A program made the translations under genes and the position numbers. Below, one piece after another: positions 17,100 to 26,705 of a DNA stretch of 64,000 nt (positions are counted from its first letter, which is position 1; each line of letters starts with the position of its first letter). This DNA comes from an uncultured Clostridia bacterium (GTDB taxonomy: Bacteria; Bacillota; Clostridia; TANB77; CAG-508). The DNA lies in NCBI GenBank assembly GCA_934167165.1, contig CAKPKG010000002.1:37218-101217 (forward strand), written 5' to 3'. The notes beneath the pieces were generated by a model. It was given only the letters and a program-made list of their open reading frames with translations. It was not told the DNA's origin and made no database searches.

Positions 17100-18046
17100 A
17101 AAAGTTTTTAAAAAACAATAAAGGACTAACAGGAGCAGATGCTTTACTTGCAGTTGCACTAATAGTACTATTTTCTGGGATTATTGCAACAATTTCTTAT
17201 AATATATATATTGCAACAAGCTCGTTAAAAAGGTCATCAAAAGCTACAGAATATATAACAAATGTTTTTGAACATGCCAAAAAAGAATATTATGATGATG
17301 TAACTGAAGAAAAATTAGTAGAATATTTTAATACTAATTTTAAAGACAAGAAAACCGAAGCATTTGTTAGTAATGATGAACAATTAAACACATCAGATAA
17401 ACCATATATAATTAAAATATCTGTTACAAGTTATAATGCAACAGAGAACAATGAAGAAAAATTAGATTTAGTAAAAGAAATAGAAGTTAATGTTAAATAT
17501 AAGTTGGGAAACAAAACAAAAGACATAAATATGAAAACAGCAAAGGCAAGAGAGACACTAGAAACACCCAATAAGCCTGATTTAAGTCAAATAACTACAT
17601 CTCAAGGAGAATATGTATATCCAATAAAATATGCAAATAATAGATGGCAAGTAGTAAGTGATGACACAAATTGGTACAATTATGAAAATGGGGTATGGGC
17701 TAGTGTATTAATTGCAAAAACACAAAAGCAAATAGGGGACAGCGTTGCAGAGGAAGACGGTACAATTAAATTATGGATACCAAGATTTGCTTATTTAAGT
17801 TCAGATGATAGTAGCGTAGAATTTTTATATAAAAATACTAATAAAAAAATAGAAGTAAAAAATAAGATAACAGAAATTAAAGAAAAAACTACAGGAAGTA
17901 TTGTAAATGATGAAGCATTCAATTCAGCAAGTGGCAGTTTAACTGGTATATGGGTTACAAAAGAAGATTTAACTAGCCAACCATATTCTATTTTAAATGA
18001 AAGCAAATACAAACTTACAACAGATATATATAATAATTTATGGTAA
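17096..18046 (+). CDS. Minor pilin / pilin-like surface protein
   Basis: A 316-aa protein with a class III-like prepilin start: NNKG followed by LTGADALLAVALIVLFSGIIATI. The mature helix has Asp at position 5. The soluble part contains an aromatic segment (YPIKYANNRWQVVSDDTNWYNYENGVWA written in two parts: YPIKYANNRW, and NWYNYENGVWA) seen in clostridial surface proteins. Overlaps the peptidase gene by four bases. Likely a tip or priming subunit, by inference. Confidence 0.75.
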   Translation: MKKFLKNNKGLTGADALLAVALIVLFSGIIATISYNIYIATSSLKRSSKATEYITNVFEHAKKEYYDDVTEEKLVEYFNTNFKDKKTEAFVSNDEQLNTSDKPYIIKISVTSYNATENNEEKLDLVKEIEVNVKYKLGNKTKDINMKTAKARETLETPNKPDLSQITTSQGEYVYPIKYANNRWQVVSDDTNWYNYENGVWASVLIAKTQKQIGDSVAEEDGTIKLWIPRFAYLSSDDSSVEFLYKNTNKKIEVKNKITEIKEKTTGSIVNDEAFNSASGSLTGIWVTKEDLTSQPYSILNESKYKLTTDIYNNLW

Positions 18047-18132
18047 TTGTTGGTAATATTAAAAAAACATATAAAAAAACAACTAAATATATTATAATGT
18101 ATATATAAGTGCACATAAGAGGAGGAAGTAGT

Positions 18133-19758
18133 ATGGATGCTAAAAAAAGAGGACCAATAGGAATAGAACTAGTAAAAAGAGGACTAATAAATGAAGATGA
18201 CATTAATAAAGCATTAGAATACCAAAGAGAACACCCTAATAAAAGAATAGTAGAGGTAATAAGTTTACTTAATTTATGTGATGAGTATTCATTAGTTGAA
18301 GCTTTAGGGGACATTCTAGATGAAAGAGCAATTATATTAACACAAAGCGATATAAAAATAAATCCAGCAGATTATATATCGATAGATGTTATTAAACAAA
18401 ATAATGCTATTCCATTCGAAATAACAGGAAGTAAAATAAAAGTATGCTTTGCTGATACTTTAAATAAAAAAGCTATAGATACTGTTAGATTAATTCTTTT
18501 AAATAAAGGATTAGTAATGGAAAGATATATTACTTTTGAAAAAAATATAACTACTATAATAGAAACATTGGAAGGAAGAGCAACAGATACAATCAATTCT
18601 AATGCAGATACAACAGGATTAGTAGATAGCATAATAAAAACTGCAATTCAAAAAAGAGCAAGTGATATTCATATAGAACCATTAAGTGACCAAGTAAGAG
18701 TAAGATACAGAATAGATGGAGAGCTTGTAAATGCCGTTAAAATACCTAAAGAAAAACAAACACAAATAATAGGAAGATTAAAAGCAATATCAAATATGTT
18801 TCAAGAAAAGCAAGAGTCACAAGATGGTAGAATTATAATGTATCCAGATTACAATATTCGTGTATCATCACAAAAAAACATTTATGGTGAAAAATTTGTT
18901 TTAAGATTACTAAAAAAGAACATGAATATTAGGGGATTAGCTGATTTAGGATTTCCAAATGACGAAAAATTTATTAAATCTAGTTTTGATAGAAGAAATA
19001 GTATAACAATAATTGCAGCCCCAACAGGAGAAGGAAAAACTACAACTTTATATAGTATAATTGATTATTTAAATAGGCCACAGATTAATATAACCACAAT
19101 AGAAGATCCCGTAGAAATTCGTATTGCTGGATTAAATCAAATAGAAATAAATGAAAAATTGACTTTTTCAGATTCATTAAGAACAGTATTAAGACAAGAT
19201 CCAGACATAATTTTAGTGGGTGAAATTAGAGATAGAGAAACGGCAGAAATAGCTGTTCAAGCAGGACAAACAGGACATTATGTATTATCTACAATCCATA
19301 CAATTGACAGTATAGAGGTAATTACAAGATTAAGAAAAATGGGAGTATCAAATTATGATATTTCTAGTACAGTTGGTACATCTGTATCACAAAGACTTGT
19401 AAGAAAAATATGCAAAAAATGTGGTCACAAAAGAGAATTTAATGATGAAGAAAGGGAAATAATAAAAAAAATAGGGGAAAAATATGGAGTAGAATTTGAC
19501 TTAACAGATAAATATACATATGATGCTGTTGGATGTAAAGAATGCAACAATAGTGGATATTATGATAGAATAGGAATATTTGAAGTTCTTACTATGGAAG
19601 ATAATATAAAAGAGTTAATAGTAAATGGAGCATCTAGTATAGAAATAAGAAAAGAAGCACTAAAAAATGGATTTAAGCCAATTGCAGTGGATGGTATAAA
19701 TAAAGTAATAAATGGAATAACTACACTAGATGAACTTGATAGAAAAATTATATTATAG
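18133..19758 (+). CDS. pilB: Type IV pilus extension ATPase PilB/GspE
   Basis: A 541-aa cytoplasmic motor for pilus polymerisation. Order: MshEN/GspE N-domain (1-140), ASDIHIEP near 180, Walker A APTGEGKTTTL near 300, an Asp box, Walker B ILVGEIRD, His box (HYVLSTIHT), and a zinc-binding pair CKKCG...CKECN near 430-475. ATG at 18133 follows GAGGAGG. A GTG 24 bases upstream would place the RBS inside the gene. Operon partner of pilT and pilC downstream. Confidence 0.94.
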   Translation: MDAKKRGPIGIELVKRGLINEDDINKALEYQREHPNKRIVEVISLLNLCDEYSLVEALGDILDERAIILTQSDIKINPADYISIDVIKQNNAIPFEITGSKIKVCFADTLNKKAIDTVRLILLNKGLVMERYITFEKNITTIIETLEGRATDTINSNADTTGLVDSIIKTAIQKRASDIHIEPLSDQVRVRYRIDGELVNAVKIPKEKQTQIIGRLKAISNMFQEKQESQDGRIIMYPDYNIRVSSQKNIYGEKFVLRLLKKNMNIRGLADLGFPNDEKFIKSSFDRRNSITIIAAPTGEGKTTTLYSIIDYLNRPQINITTIEDPVEIRIAGLNQIEINEKLTFSDSLRTVLRQDPDIILVGEIRDRETAEIAVQAGQTGHYVLSTIHTIDSIEVITRLRKMGVSNYDISSTVGTSVSQRLVRKICKKCGHKREFNDEEREIIKKIGEKYGVEFDLTDKYTYDAVGCKECNNSGYYDRIGIFEVLTMEDNIKELIVNGASSIEIRKEALKNGFKPIAVDGINKVINGITTLDELDRKIIL

Positions 19759-19772
19759 TAGGAGGAACAGTA

Positions 19773-20877
19773 ATGTTAAATATCAATAAAGTTTTAGATG
19801 AAGCAATAGAAAGAGATGCATCAGATGTACATTTAATTTATGGGTTAAAACCAATGCTTAGAGTAGCAAGAGAATTAAAGCCAGTAGAGTCAGAACCAGA
19901 ACTATATGAAGACGAATTGTTTGAAGCATATGATTATTTTGTAAGAGGAAATGTAGATAAAGATGAAATATATAGAGAAACAAGAAAATTAGATACTTCA
20001 TTTGAATATGGTGGAATAAGATTAAGAGTAAATATTTCATCAGCACAAGATATTCCTATATTTACATTAAGAATTATAAAAAATACATTACCAAAATTTG
20101 AAGAATTGGGAGTGCCAGATATTGTTAGAAGAATGACACTTCAACCACAAGGATTAATACTAGTTACAGGAAAAACCAATTCACGGAAAAACAACAACAC
20201 TAAATGCTTTAATAAATGAAATAAATGAACATGAAAATAAAAAAATATTAACACTAGAAAAACCAGTAGAATTCAAACATGAATGTAAGAAATCAATAAT
20301 TGTACAAAAAGAAGTTGGTAGAGGTGGAGATGTACTTACATTTAGAGAAGGCGTAAAAAATTCATTAAGAGAAGACTGCGATATTCTAGTAATTGGAGAG
20401 ATTAGAGATAAAGAAACTATGGAAGCTGCTATAGATATGGCAGAATCAGGACATTTAGTAATTGGAACATTACATACAAAGTCATGTGCAGAAACAATAG
20501 ATAGAATGATAAACTTTTATGAAGTAAGAGACCAAGCAAGTATAAAATACTTAATGTCTGCATTACTAAAATTAGTAGTATCTCAAAGATTATTAAAAGG
20601 GACAGACGGAAAATTAGTACTATTACCAGAAGTAATGGTTGTAGATAATATTGTAGCTGGTTGCATAAGAAAAGAAAAGTTTAGTGTATCTGAATTGGAA
20701 GATGCAATACAATCTAATATAGATAAAGGTAGCATAAGCTTAATAAATTCTATTGCAAGGCTATTTGTAGACGAAAAAATAACATTAGAGCAAGCTAAAT
20801 CTCAAATTGAGGAAAAAAACATAGAAATACTAAACAGAACAATAATGCAAATGAAAATAAAAAGAGGACATATCTAA
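19773..20877 (+). CDS. pilT: Type IV pilus retraction ATPase PilT, needs +1 shift at CGG
   Basis: A 367-aa hexameric ATPase for pilus retraction. The N-domain has ASDVHLIYGLKP and LRVNIS. The P-loop reads VTGKTNS, then CGG. Frame 0 stops ten codons later. Stepping +1 gives GKTTTLNALINEI, completing the Walker A glycine-Lys-Thr. Downstream are ILVIGEIRDKETM (Walker B), GHLVIGTLHT (His box) and SQRLL. Without the shift the protein would lack the P-loop lysine and everything after it. Thirteen bases follow pilB and 21 bases precede pilC, so it is mid-operon. Confidence 0.88.
20184..20186 (+). other. CGG +1 recoding site in pilT
   Basis: Codon 138. TCA precedes and A follows. GGA read at +1 is the P-loop glycine directly before Lys-Thr. 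Confidence 0.86.
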
Positions 20878-20898
20878 TAAAAGATTGGAGGACAAAAT

Positions 20899-22248
20899 AT
20901 GCCTGTATATATATATAGAGCAGCCACTAAAGATGGACAGGTAGTTAGAAACAGAGTGGAAGAGATTAATAGATTCATGTTATTAAGAAAATTAAAAAAC
21001 AATGATCTTCTACCAATATCTGTTACACAAATCAATACAAGAATAAATAGAAATCTTCAAAAACGAAAGAAAAATGTGGAAAGTAATACTAGTGTGCTAA
21101 AAAGCATAAGAAGCAAAGAAATAGAAAAGAATATGAATTCTAAAACCAAAGTTTTTGCAGAAAAGGCAAAACAAAAATTATTTTCTAATGTAAGAATAAC
21201 ACACAAAGATTTAGTAATATTTACACAAGATTTTTATTTATTGAAAAAAGCAAATTTTAATAATATACATGCATTAACTACTATTATAGAAAGTACACAA
21301 AATCCATCACTAAAGGGAATTTTAGAGGATATTCTTTTAGGAGTTGAAGCTGGTGAAAACATGTATACAACAATGGAATATTATTCAGAAGTGTTTCCAC
21401 CTATATATGTAAATATGATAAAAGTTGGGGAACTTTCAGGTTCTCTTACAAGAGCGCTAGAGCAAGCTGTTAAATATTTAGATGATTCTATGGCTTTAAA
21501 TAGAAAAATCAGAGCAGTATTAGTGCCAAACCTTATCATGTTCTTTGGACTTTTAGCATTACTTATAGTAGGTACATTGGTAGCAATACCAGCACTTCAA
21601 GGATTGCTTGAATCTTCAGGAAGTACAGATCAATTACCTAAAGCAACACAGAATTTTGCTACATTTCTAGATAATGTAATTGAATTTTGGTATATACCTG
21701 TAATAGTTATTTTGGCTATAGTTGTATCAATATTCTTATATGTTAGAACTCCAAAAGGAAAATATAATTATCATTATTTTAAATACAGAATGCCTGTTTT
21801 TGGAAAATTAATATATGCAGTAGATTTTTCAAGATTAATAAAAGCTATATTACTAAATATACAAAATGGAATGAGATTACAAGATGCATTAGAAACAAGT
21901 AAAAATATATCAAACAATTTAGTAATGTTATCATTAATTGAGTCATCTATTAATAATATATTAATAGGGCAAAGTTGGATAGAGCCATTTGAAAAATCTG
22001 GGCTATCTACACCAATGGCTACAGAAATGTTAAAAATAGGTATGCAAACTGATTTGCCAGAAATGATGCAAAAACTATTAGATTATATGGAAATAGATAT
22101 TCAAAATATTATGAATAGGATAATGAAAGTATTGCCACAGATAATATATATTATAGTTGGTATATTATTAATATTTGTAACAATAGTAGTATTAGTACCA
22201 TTAATTCAAATATACATGGGTACTTGGATGTTTTCAGCATACTTATAG
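20899..22248 (+). CDS. pilC: Type IV pilus inner-membrane platform PilC/GspF
   Basis: A 449-aa platform protein with two GspF domains (about 115-235 and 320-440) and three hydrophobic segments (LIMFFGLLALLIVGTLVAI near 215, IPVIVILAIVVSIFLYV near 270, and the C-terminal IIYIIVGILLIFVTIVVLV). Motifs: VKVGELSGSL-like text reads IKVGELSGSL, and KYRMPVFGKL. The N-terminal 100 residues are longer and basic. Last gene of the pilus operon. A hairpin follows. Confidence 0.92.
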   Translation: MPVYIYRAATKDGQVVRNRVEEINRFMLLRKLKNNDLLPISVTQINTRINRNLQKRKKNVESNTSVLKSIRSKEIEKNMNSKTKVFAEKAKQKLFSNVRITHKDLVIFTQDFYLLKKANFNNIHALTTIIESTQNPSLKGILEDILLGVEAGENMYTTMEYYSEVFPPIYVNMIKVGELSGSLTRALEQAVKYLDDSMALNRKIRAVLVPNLIMFFGLLALLIVGTLVAIPALQGLLESSGSTDQLPKATQNFATFLDNVIEFWYIPVIVILAIVVSIFLYVRTPKGKYNYHYFKYRMPVFGKLIYAVDFSRLIKAILLNIQNGMRLQDALETSKNISNNLVMLSLIESSINNILIGQSWIEPFEKSGLSTPMATEMLKIGMQTDLPEMMQKLLDYMEIDIQNIMNRIMKVLPQIIYIIVGILLIFVTIVVLVPLIQIYMGTWMFSAYL

Positions 22249-22292
22249 ATTGGATTTGTATGAAGAAATTTATACAAATTTCCAATTGTTTG
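22249..22292 (+). terminator. Hairpin after pilC
   Basis: ATTGGATTTGTA pairs with TACAAATTTCCAAT (2-base bulge), then TTGTTTG. Possibly an incomplete terminator, since the ROK gene follows within 20 bases. Confidence 0.5.
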
Positions 22293-22304
22293 TGGAGGAA
22301 TATT

Positions 22305-23204
22305 ATGAAAATAGGTGTTGATGTTGGCGGAAGCCACGTTGGAATAGGAATTGTAGATGCAACTGGAAAATTAATATTAAAAAAAGAAAAAGATTACGAT
22401 AAAAAACAAGATGATATGTCTAATATAGTACTAAATAAAATAATTGAAATTATAAAAGAAATTATTCAAGAAAATAATATTAATTTAGAAGAAATAGAGA
22501 GCATAGGAATAGCATTCCCAGGAACAGTATCTGAGACCTCTGTAATAAAGGCAGAAAATTTAGGAATAGAAAACTATGAAGTGGTAAGAAAAATACAAAA
22601 AGAATTTAATGTACCAATATATTTAGAAAATGATGCAAAATGCGCAGCAATAGCAGAAAAAGAATTAGGAAGTCTAAAAAAATATGAGGATTCAGTTTTT
22701 TTAATAGTTGGAACAGGAATAGGCGGAGCAGTATTTTTAGATGGGAAACTGTTAAAACCTAAAAGATTTTCTGGGTTTGAAGTTGGACATATGGTAATAA
22801 ATAAAAATGGAATAAAATGCAACTGTGGCAGAAAAGGCTGCTTTGAAACATATTGTTCTATGAGAAGGTTAAAAGAAAAAATAAGTAAAGAATTTGGTTT
22901 AAATACTATAGATGGTATTAAAATAAGAGAATTTATTGAACAAAATCAGGAAAATGACAAATTAAATAAAATATTAGATGAATACATACAAGATTTGCAA
23001 ATTGGAATAGCAAACTTAATAAATATATTTGAGCCACAAGCAATATCAATAGGTGGAAGTTTTGGACACTATGAAATATTGTTAAAAAGGTTACAAGATA
23101 AAATTAATGAGAAAACAGAATTATACAATAAGGAACAAATTCCTAAAATTTTAACAGCAGATTTAAAAAATGATGCTGGAATAATAGGAGCGGCAATGAT
23201 ATAA
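22305..23204 (+). CDS. ROK family sugar kinase (glucokinase-like)
   Basis: A 299-aa cytoplasmic kinase of the ROK family. The N-terminal phosphate motif is VDVGGSHVGIGIVD, the catalytic Asp region is ENDAKCAA, and VGTGIGGAVF follows. The zinc motif CNCGRKGCFETY near 165-180 is complete. The start is ATG after TGGAGGA. Glucokinase is the usual activity, but the sugar is not provable from sequence. Confidence 0.9.
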   Translation: MKIGVDVGGSHVGIGIVDATGKLILKKEKDYDKKQDDMSNIVLNKIIEIIKEIIQENNINLEEIESIGIAFPGTVSETSVIKAENLGIENYEVVRKIQKEFNVPIYLENDAKCAAIAEKELGSLKKYEDSVFLIVGTGIGGAVFLDGKLLKPKRFSGFEVGHMVINKNGIKCNCGRKGCFETYCSMRRLKEKISKEFGLNTIDGIKIREFIEQNQENDKLNKILDEYIQDLQIGIANLINIFEPQAISIGGSFGHYEILLKRLQDKINEKTELYNKEQIPKILTADLKNDAGIIGAAMI

Positions 23205-23211
23205 AAGGAGA

Positions 23212-23240
23212 GGAACCCTATAAGCTAGGGTTCCTGTTTT
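23212..23240. terminator. Bidirectional terminator between ROK kinase and a small gene
   Basis: GGAACCCTA / TAGGGTTCC with a 5-base loop, TTTTT on the plus side. The minus-strand small gene ends at its edge. Confidence 0.85.
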
Positions 23241-23458
23241 TAGGAAATACTTACTATTTCAGTAGATCTAATAATGGAGATTGAGTTTTCGAGTTCTCCA
23301 TATATGTTGAATTGGTGAAACGTTATTTCTAATTTTTCACCAATTTCAAGACCTTTAATGGCAACAACTTTTCCTTCAGTTAAACCTTTGGAGAACCAAA
23401 GGCTTCCATTATTAACTTCAAAAAAGTAATTACTTCCTGAAATTGTTTTAATCAACAT
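23240..23458 (-). CDS. Small protein of unknown function
   Basis: 72 aa, MLIKTISGSNYFFEVNNGS onward, mostly beta-strand-like, no membrane segment. AAGGAG sits seven bases before the ATG and a terminator follows, so it is likely real. I recognise no family. Its codon use (more G/C third bases than its neighbours) resembles the other two small odd ORFs near 43.2 and 61.0 kb. Confidence 0.55.
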   Translation of the reverse strand: MLIKTISGSNYFFEVNNGSLWFSKGLTEGKVVAIKGLEIGEKLEITFHQFNIYGELENSISIIRSTEIVSIS

Positions 23459-23675
23459 AATAAAATCTCCTTGCCCTTTTTAGGGGCTACTAACCAAGTG
23501 GTTAGTAATAATATAAATGCAAATATGCATATATATATTATACCATAATTTACATAAAAAAGCAAAATGACTCGTTAAGGAACTTAACAATACAAATTGC
23601 AATTTTTACAAAAAAATATACAAATTTTTTTTGTTTAATGATATAATTCAAAATGGATTTAAGGAGGAATTTAAA

Positions 23676-25742
23676 TTGGGTAAAATTGTATTATTAGACG
23701 AATTAACAATAAATAAAATTGCTGCAGGTGAGGTTATAGAAAGACCTGCTTCTGTAGTAAAAGAATTAGTAGAAAATTCAATAGATGCAGGAGCAACAAA
23801 TATAACAGTTGAAATACAAAATGGAGGAATTTCTAAAATCAGAATTATAGATAATGGCTCAGGAATGAATAAAGATGATTTAGAGTTTGCATTTGAAAGA
23901 CATGCTACAAGCAAAATAAGAAAAGCAGATGATTTAGAAAATGTAAAATCTATGGGGTTCAGAGGTGAAGCTTTGGCAAGTATTGCAGCAATAGCACATG
24001 TTGAGTTGACAACCAAAACAGAAGACGATGAGACAGGGCATAAAATTGTTGTAGAAGGTGGAAAAGTTTTAGAAATGGAGGATTCAGCTTCTCAAAAAGG
24101 AACAACAATTACAGTAAGTAATTTGTTTTTCAACACACCTGTAAGATATAAATTTTTAAAAAGAGATTTTACAGAAGCTGGTTATATAGAAGACGCAGTA
24201 ACAAGAATAGCACTAGCAAATCCTAATATAGCTATAAAACTAATAAATGGAAATAAAACTATAATACAAACAAATGGAAATGGAGATTTAAAAACAGTAA
24301 TATACAATATATGTGGCAAAGAGATTGCAGAAGGGCTTTTAGAAGTTAATTATGAATATGAAGGAATAAAAGTAACAGGAGCTATAGGGAAACCAGAAAT
24401 TGCAAGAAGCAACAGAAGCTATCAAATGTTTTTTGTAAATAAAAGATATATAAAAGATAAAACATTATCAGCAGGAGTAGAGCAAGCATTCAAAGGTTTA
24501 ATTCCAATTGGAAAATATGGAGTAGTAATTTTAAATATAGAAATAGAGCCAAACAAAATAGATGTAAATGTACATCCAACAAAATTAGAAATAAGATTTC
24601 AAGAAGAGCAAAAAGTTTTTAAAGCAATATATCATAGTGTAAAAGAAACATTACTAAAAGGAGATTTAGTAAAAGAACCAGAAAAAGAAGAAAAAATAGA
24701 ACAACAAACTATAGATGCAAAAATGGGCATACCAGAAATTGAGGGATCAAAGCAAGAAAAAGTAGAATCAGTTTTAGAACAAAAAGAAGAAGTAAAAAAA
24801 CCAAGCTTTATGGGATTATTTAAAAAGAAAGAAAAAGATTCAGACGAATTTATAGAAAATTATAGTACAAATACTCTTGAGGAAATATTTGCACAAAAAA
24901 ATGTAGGACAAACACAAGAAATAAAGATACCAACAGAAGAGCAAAAAGAAAGAATGGATAATATAATAGAAAAGCAAAAAGAATTAGAAAATCCAATAGT
25001 AGAAGAACCTACAAGTAAAAACTTTGATGAAATGTATGTAAAAACATTTGGCAAACTTCCAGAAACACAAATAGCAGAACAGAATTCTAATAAAATAGAT
25101 AATAAAACATTAAAACAAGTAGAAAACATATCTGTATTTGAAGAAAAAGAAAGTTATAATAATATACCAAATTATAAATTTATTGGAGCATTATTTTCTA
25201 CTTACATAGTAATAGAAATAAAAGATGAAGTATATATAATAGATCAACATGCTGCACATGAAAGAGTTATGTATGAAAAAGTAAAAAAGAATTTTTATAG
25301 TAATATGGAAAAAGATTCTCAAATAATGTTATTGCCAGACATAATAGAATTGTCACATAAAGAAAAGTCAATAGTAAAAGAAAATACAGAACTATTCAAA
25401 AAAGCTGGATTTATAATAGAAGAATTTGGTGATAATACAATAAGATTAATAGGTGTTCCTTCGTTATGTATGGACTTAGATACAAAAGAATTGTTTTTGG
25501 AAATATTAGATGAAATAGATACAGTTGCAATAACAGCAAAACAGGAAAAAGAAGATAAATTTATAAGCACAATAGCATGTAAAGCAGCTGTAAAAGCAAA
25601 TATGAAATTAACAAAAGAAGAAGTGGATACATTAATGAGACAATTACTGGTTTTACCAAATCCATTTACATGTCCACATGGAAGACCAACAGCAATAAAA
25701 ATGACAAGATATGATATAGAAAGAAAATTTAACAGAAAATAA
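23676..25742 (+). CDS. mutL: DNA mismatch repair protein MutL
   Basis: 688 aa. The GHKL ATPase domain (1-330) has the KIAAGEVIERP, DNGSGM and GFRGEALAS motifs. A variable linker (about 340-500) is Lys/Glu-rich. The C-terminal endonuclease domain shows DQHAAHERVMYE, the metal-binding DQHA(X)2E(X)4E motif, and CPHGRPTAIK. It is therefore the nicking type found in bacteria lacking MutH. The start is TTG at 23676 after AAGGAGG. An upstream ATG in frame overlaps that RBS. Confidence 0.96.
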   Translation: MGKIVLLDELTINKIAAGEVIERPASVVKELVENSIDAGATNITVEIQNGGISKIRIIDNGSGMNKDDLEFAFERHATSKIRKADDLENVKSMGFRGEALASIAAIAHVELTTKTEDDETGHKIVVEGGKVLEMEDSASQKGTTITVSNLFFNTPVRYKFLKRDFTEAGYIEDAVTRIALANPNIAIKLINGNKTIIQTNGNGDLKTVIYNICGKEIAEGLLEVNYEYEGIKVTGAIGKPEIARSNRSYQMFFVNKRYIKDKTLSAGVEQAFKGLIPIGKYGVVILNIEIEPNKIDVNVHPTKLEIRFQEEQKVFKAIYHSVKETLLKGDLVKEPEKEEKIEQQTIDAKMGIPEIEGSKQEKVESVLEQKEEVKKPSFMGLFKKKEKDSDEFIENYSTNTLEEIFAQKNVGQTQEIKIPTEEQKERMDNIIEKQKELENPIVEEPTSKNFDEMYVKTFGKLPETQIAEQNSNKIDNKTLKQVENISVFEEKESYNNIPNYKFIGALFSTYIVIEIKDEVYIIDQHAAHERVMYEKVKKNFYSNMEKDSQIMLLPDIIELSHKEKSIVKENTELFKKAGFIIEEFGDNTIRLIGVPSLCMDLDTKELFLEILDEIDTVAITAKQEKEDKFISTIACKAAVKANMKLTKEEVDTLMRQLLVLPNPFTCPHGRPTAIKMTRYDIERKFNRK

Positions 25743-25761
25743 TTTTAAAAAGGAAAGAAAA

Positions 25762-26684
25762 ATGGACAAACCAAAAGTAATAGTTATTGTAGGGCCAACA
25801 GCTTCTCGGAAAATCTGGCCTTGCAATAGAACTTGCAAAACAAATAAATGGAGAGATAATTTCGGCAGATTCTATGCAAATATATAAAGATATGAATATT
25901 GGAACTGCCAAAGTTTTGAAAGAGGAGATGCAGGGAATTAAGCATTATATGTTAGATATAGTTTCTCCAGAAGAAAGATATAGTGTTTCTGATTTTAAAA
26001 AACAGGCAGAACAGTGTATAGAACAAATTTTACAAAAAGGTAAGGTTCCTATTATTTGTGGAGGGACTGGCTTATATGTAAATTCTTTAATCTATGGAAT
26101 AGAATTTGCAAATGAAGAAATAGACACGAAATATAGAGAACATTTAAATGAGATTGCACAAAAAGAAGGACTAGAGAAGTTATATAAAAAAGCATTAGAA
26201 ATAGATCCAGAAGCAGCAAATAAAATAAGTAAGAATGATCAAAAAAGAATTATACGAATACTAGAAATATATCATAAAACAGGAAAAACAAAAACCCAGC
26301 AGGATTTGGAATCAAGAAAAAACGAAGTAAAATACGATTATAGAGTTTTCGGAATAAATATGGATAGGCAGATTTTATATGGTAGAATAAATAAGAGGGT
26401 AGATATAATGCTAGACCAGGGACTTATACAAGAGGTGGGAAGTATTTTAGCAAACTACCACACATTTCCAACAGCGATGCAAGGACTTCGGATATAAAGA
26501 AGTTGTTGAATATATAAATGGAAATATTTCAAAAGAGGATATGGTAGAAAAACTAAAAATGGAAACAAGACGATATGCTAAAAGACAGTTAACTTGGTTT
26601 AGAAAAAACAAAGAAATATATTGGCTAGATGGAACAAATACTATAGAATACAATATGCAAATTATACTAAAAATGTATAACTAA
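25762..26684 (+). CDS. miaA: tRNA dimethylallyltransferase MiaA, needs two +1 shifts at CGG
   Basis: A 306-aa enzyme that prenylates A37 of tRNAs reading UNN codons. Three frames are joined by two CGG codons. Segment 1 reads KVIVIVGPTAS, then CGG. At +1 it becomes GKSGLAIELA, the P-loop. Segment 2 runs through ADSMQIYKDMNIGTAK, IICGGTGLYV and AMQGL, then CGG-ATA-TAA. At +1 it becomes GYKEVVEYINGNIS and continues to RRYAKRQLTWFR. Both joints are exact to the residue. It follows mutL by 19 bases, as in many Firmicutes. Two independent decay mutations of the same type in an otherwise perfect gene would be improbable. Confidence 0.88.
25807..25809 (+). other. CGG +1 recoding site 1 in miaA
   Basis: Codon 16. 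TCT precedes and A follows. +1 reading gives the P-loop glycine of GPTASGKS. Frame 0 stops about 25 codons on. Confidence 0.86.
26489..26491 (+). other. CGG +1 recoding site 2 in miaA
   Basis: CTT, CGG, ATA, TAA. Frame 0 stops two codons later. +1 gives QGLGYKE, a conserved MiaA stretch. Confidence 0.86.
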
Positions 26685-26705
26685 TAATAAAAGGAGGAGT
26701 TTGAA

